In this document: one piece after another, positions 6,369 to 7,295 of the stretch
How positions within the stretch are numbered: the stretch's first letter is position 1
Layout of the letters: every line of letters begins with the position of its first letter
Source: Bacillota bacterium
GTDB taxonomy: Bacteria; Bacillota; Clostridia; Christensenellales; UMGS416
NCBI GenBank assembly: GCA_023409755.1
Contig: JAEYRA010000034.1
Location: forward strand, 1 to 7,295
Direction: 5' to 3'
Length of the DNA: 7,295 nt
Program-made: the position numbers and the translations under genes
The notes under the pieces: model-generated
The model's input: only the letters and a program-made list of their open reading frames with translations
The model's database searches: none
Told to the model about the DNA's origin: nothing

Positions 6369-7178
6369 ATGGATCAAGCATTGACCGGGAGCCTGCGGCG
6401 CTTTGCCGATGGGGTCAACCAACTGCTGGACGGGGAGCTCGCGGCCCTCTATCTCTTTGGCTCAGCGGTGTACGACGATCTGCACCCCGGGTACAGCGAC
6501 CTGGATTTCTTTGCCGTGTCCGCCCGGCCCCTGACCGCGGCGGACTTTGACGCGTCCCTGGCATTGCGCAAAGAACTCAAGGAATCGGGCGATCTCTACC
6601 TACCAATGCTCGAGGGGGAGTTCGTGTGGCGGGGTGCACTGGGCAACGGCTTTGACCACCCGGTGCTCTTTTGGGGTACGACGCGGGAGCTGTTGAAACA
6701 GCGCTACGGGCTGGCAGGGTTCTCGCTGCGGGGGCTCCTCGAGCGCGGGGTGCTGCTGGCCGGCACGGATGTGCGCGGGGAGATCCCCCCGCCCGACGAC
6801 GCTTTGATGCTGGGCGAGGTCGTCCGCATGGTGGGCACCCTGCGCCGGTGGGCTGCCGTGACGAACGAGGACATCCACAGCGCCGATTGGCTGTTCCTCA
6901 CCTGCCAATCCCTCTTTTGGCTGCGCACCGGGCAGGTCGCCGGCAAATCCGCCGCCGCCCGCTGGGCGCTTGGCACCTTTACCGACCCATGGTGCGCCGC
7001 GCTGCCCGCCGCCCTGGCCCTACGCCAAAACCCGGTGCTTGCTGCCGAGCCTGACCGCAAAGCGTGGCTCGCGGCCCTGGGCCCTACGGTGCAGGCCGCC
7101 TGCGACCGGCTGGAGAGAGAAGCCGCCGCCTGCCACCAACGCATGGGCGCAACCGGGGTGTGGACGCCACCGGTGTGA
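6369..7178 (+). CDS. AadA-like nucleotidyltransferase (aminoglycoside adenylyltransferase family), substrate unknown
   Basis: The 269-residue product has the Pol-beta-type nucleotidyltransferase signature GSAVYDDLHPGYSDLDF (31-47), with Gly31-Ser32 and the metal-binding Asp44 and Asp46. LPMLEGEFV places Glu82 where AadA enzymes carry their catalytic base. The C-terminal helical region (about 145-260) includes LTCQSLFWLRTGQVAGKSAAARWAL (177-201), which resembles the AadA C-terminal (DUF4111-type) domain. Lys193 aligns with the conserved lysine that contacts the nucleotide or drug in AadA. A by-eye alignment shows other drug-contact positions changed, for example Gln180 where AadA has Arg, and the overall similarity appears low. 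It could adenylylate streptomycin, spectinomycin or another small molecule, or have a non-resistance role. It follows the helicase loader by 15 bases and no transposon or integron parts adjoin it. The family is fairly sure; resistance is only a possibility. Confidence 0.82.
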   Translation: MDQALTGSLRRFADGVNQLLDGELAALYLFGSAVYDDLHPGYSDLDFFAVSARPLTAADFDASLALRKELKESGDLYLPMLEGEFVWRGALGNGFDHPVLFWGTTRELLKQRYGLAGFSLRGLLERGVLLAGTDVRGEIPPPDDALMLGEVVRMVGTLRRWAAVTNEDIHSADWLFLTCQSLFWLRTGQVAGKSAAARWALGTFTDPWCAALPAALALRQNPVLAAEPDRKAWLAALGPTVQAACDRLEREAAACHQRMGATGVWTPPV

Positions 7179-7231
7179 ACGCACCACTACCCAAACAGCA
7201 TGGCAACTACCGCCCCTTGCCGACCCATCGA

Positions 7232-7244
7232 ATTGCTTCGCAAT
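7232..7244. repeat. Small hairpin ATTGC-TTC-GCAAT
   Basis: Five-base perfect arms flank a three-base loop, directly before the larger nested inverted repeat. The two together suggest one structured element rather than isolated chance hairpins. Confidence 0.5.
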
Positions 7245-7245
7245 G

Positions 7246-7293
7246 CTCACCCTGCTCTCAACGATTCTGGCGAATCGTCTGCCGCAGGGTGGG
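7246..7293. repeat. Nested inverted repeat, candidate intergenic repeat element or terminator
   Basis: Outer arms CACCCTGC (7248-7255) and GCAGGGTG (7284-7291) pair perfectly and extend by one G-T and one C-G pair. Inside, ACGATTC (7261-7267) and GAATCGT (7272-7278) form a perfect seven-base stem around the loop TGGC. A symmetric 5-by-5 internal loop separates the stems. It could be a bidirectional transcription-end structure, but no T-run is seen on either side. A dispersed palindromic element, partly cut off by the window end, is equally possible. Confidence 0.6.
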
Positions 7294-7295
7294 GT

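Larger units (their letters stand above)
7179..7295. other. Non-coding right end with structured repeat-like DNA
   Basis: No gene is supported here. The first ~50 bases after the nucleotidyltransferase stop are featureless. A short minus-strand frame crosses this stretch and runs into the nucleotidyltransferase gene but has no recognisable product. The remainder is occupied by the nested inverted repeats listed separately. No clear U-tract terminator for the plus-strand operon is visible before the window ends. Confidence 0.6.

Noticed and set aside
5202..6422. Minus-strand open frame of about 406 codons opposite the helicase loader
   Set aside because: The opposite strand carries complete Walker A, Walker B and arginine-finger motifs. 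The minus translation is a GC-driven shadow.
7020..7250. Small minus-strand frame running from the right-edge repeat into the nucleotidyltransferase gene
   Set aside because: It begins with GTG inside the inverted repeat, overlaps the C-terminal domain of a recognised gene and has no known motif.

Overview
The window is GC-rich, with short intergenic gaps and strong AGGAGG-type ribosome binding sites. It carries a DnaD-domain protein next to a DnaC/DnaI-type loader, plus a Firmicutes-style MurG. This points to the chromosome of a GC-rich gut Clostridium relative, most likely Oscillospiraceae/Ruminococcaceae (Gemmiger, Subdoligranulum or Faecalibacterium relatives). That placement is inferred from gene content and composition, not from a marker gene.

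There are six intact genes in two divergent blocks. On the minus strand, reading from the middle to the left edge, are an uncharacterised URO-D superfamily protein with an intact methyltransferase-type zinc-ligand set, then murG (last cytoplasmic step of peptidoglycan precursor synthesis), then a cytoplasmic GH51 alpha-L-arabinofuranosidase. murG has its own near-perfect extended -10 promoter. It is followed after 30 bases by the arabinofuranosidase, so these two are probably co-transcribed, and a stem-loop follows the last stop codon.

On the plus strand, reading right, are a long DnaD-family primosome protein, an overlapping DnaC/DnaI-like AAA+ helicase loader (TGATG stop/start overlap), and an AadA-like nucleotidyltransferase 15 bases further on. 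The first two should work together: the DnaD-like protein marks or remodels the initiation site and the AAA+ protein loads the replicative helicase. The third may be co-transcribed with them, but its substrate is unknown.

The two blocks are separated by about 140 bases with back-to-back promoters and an 11-base palindrome over the minus-strand -10. The last ~115 bases of the window contain no gene. They hold nested inverted repeats that look like part of an intergenic repeat element, cut by the window edge.

The most interesting points are the apparent four-fold repetition of the DnaD C-terminal module, the divergent AadA-like enzyme in a replication operon, the orphan zinc-ligand URO-D protein and the right-edge structured element. 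No CRISPR array, rRNA, tRNA, transposase or integrase was seen.
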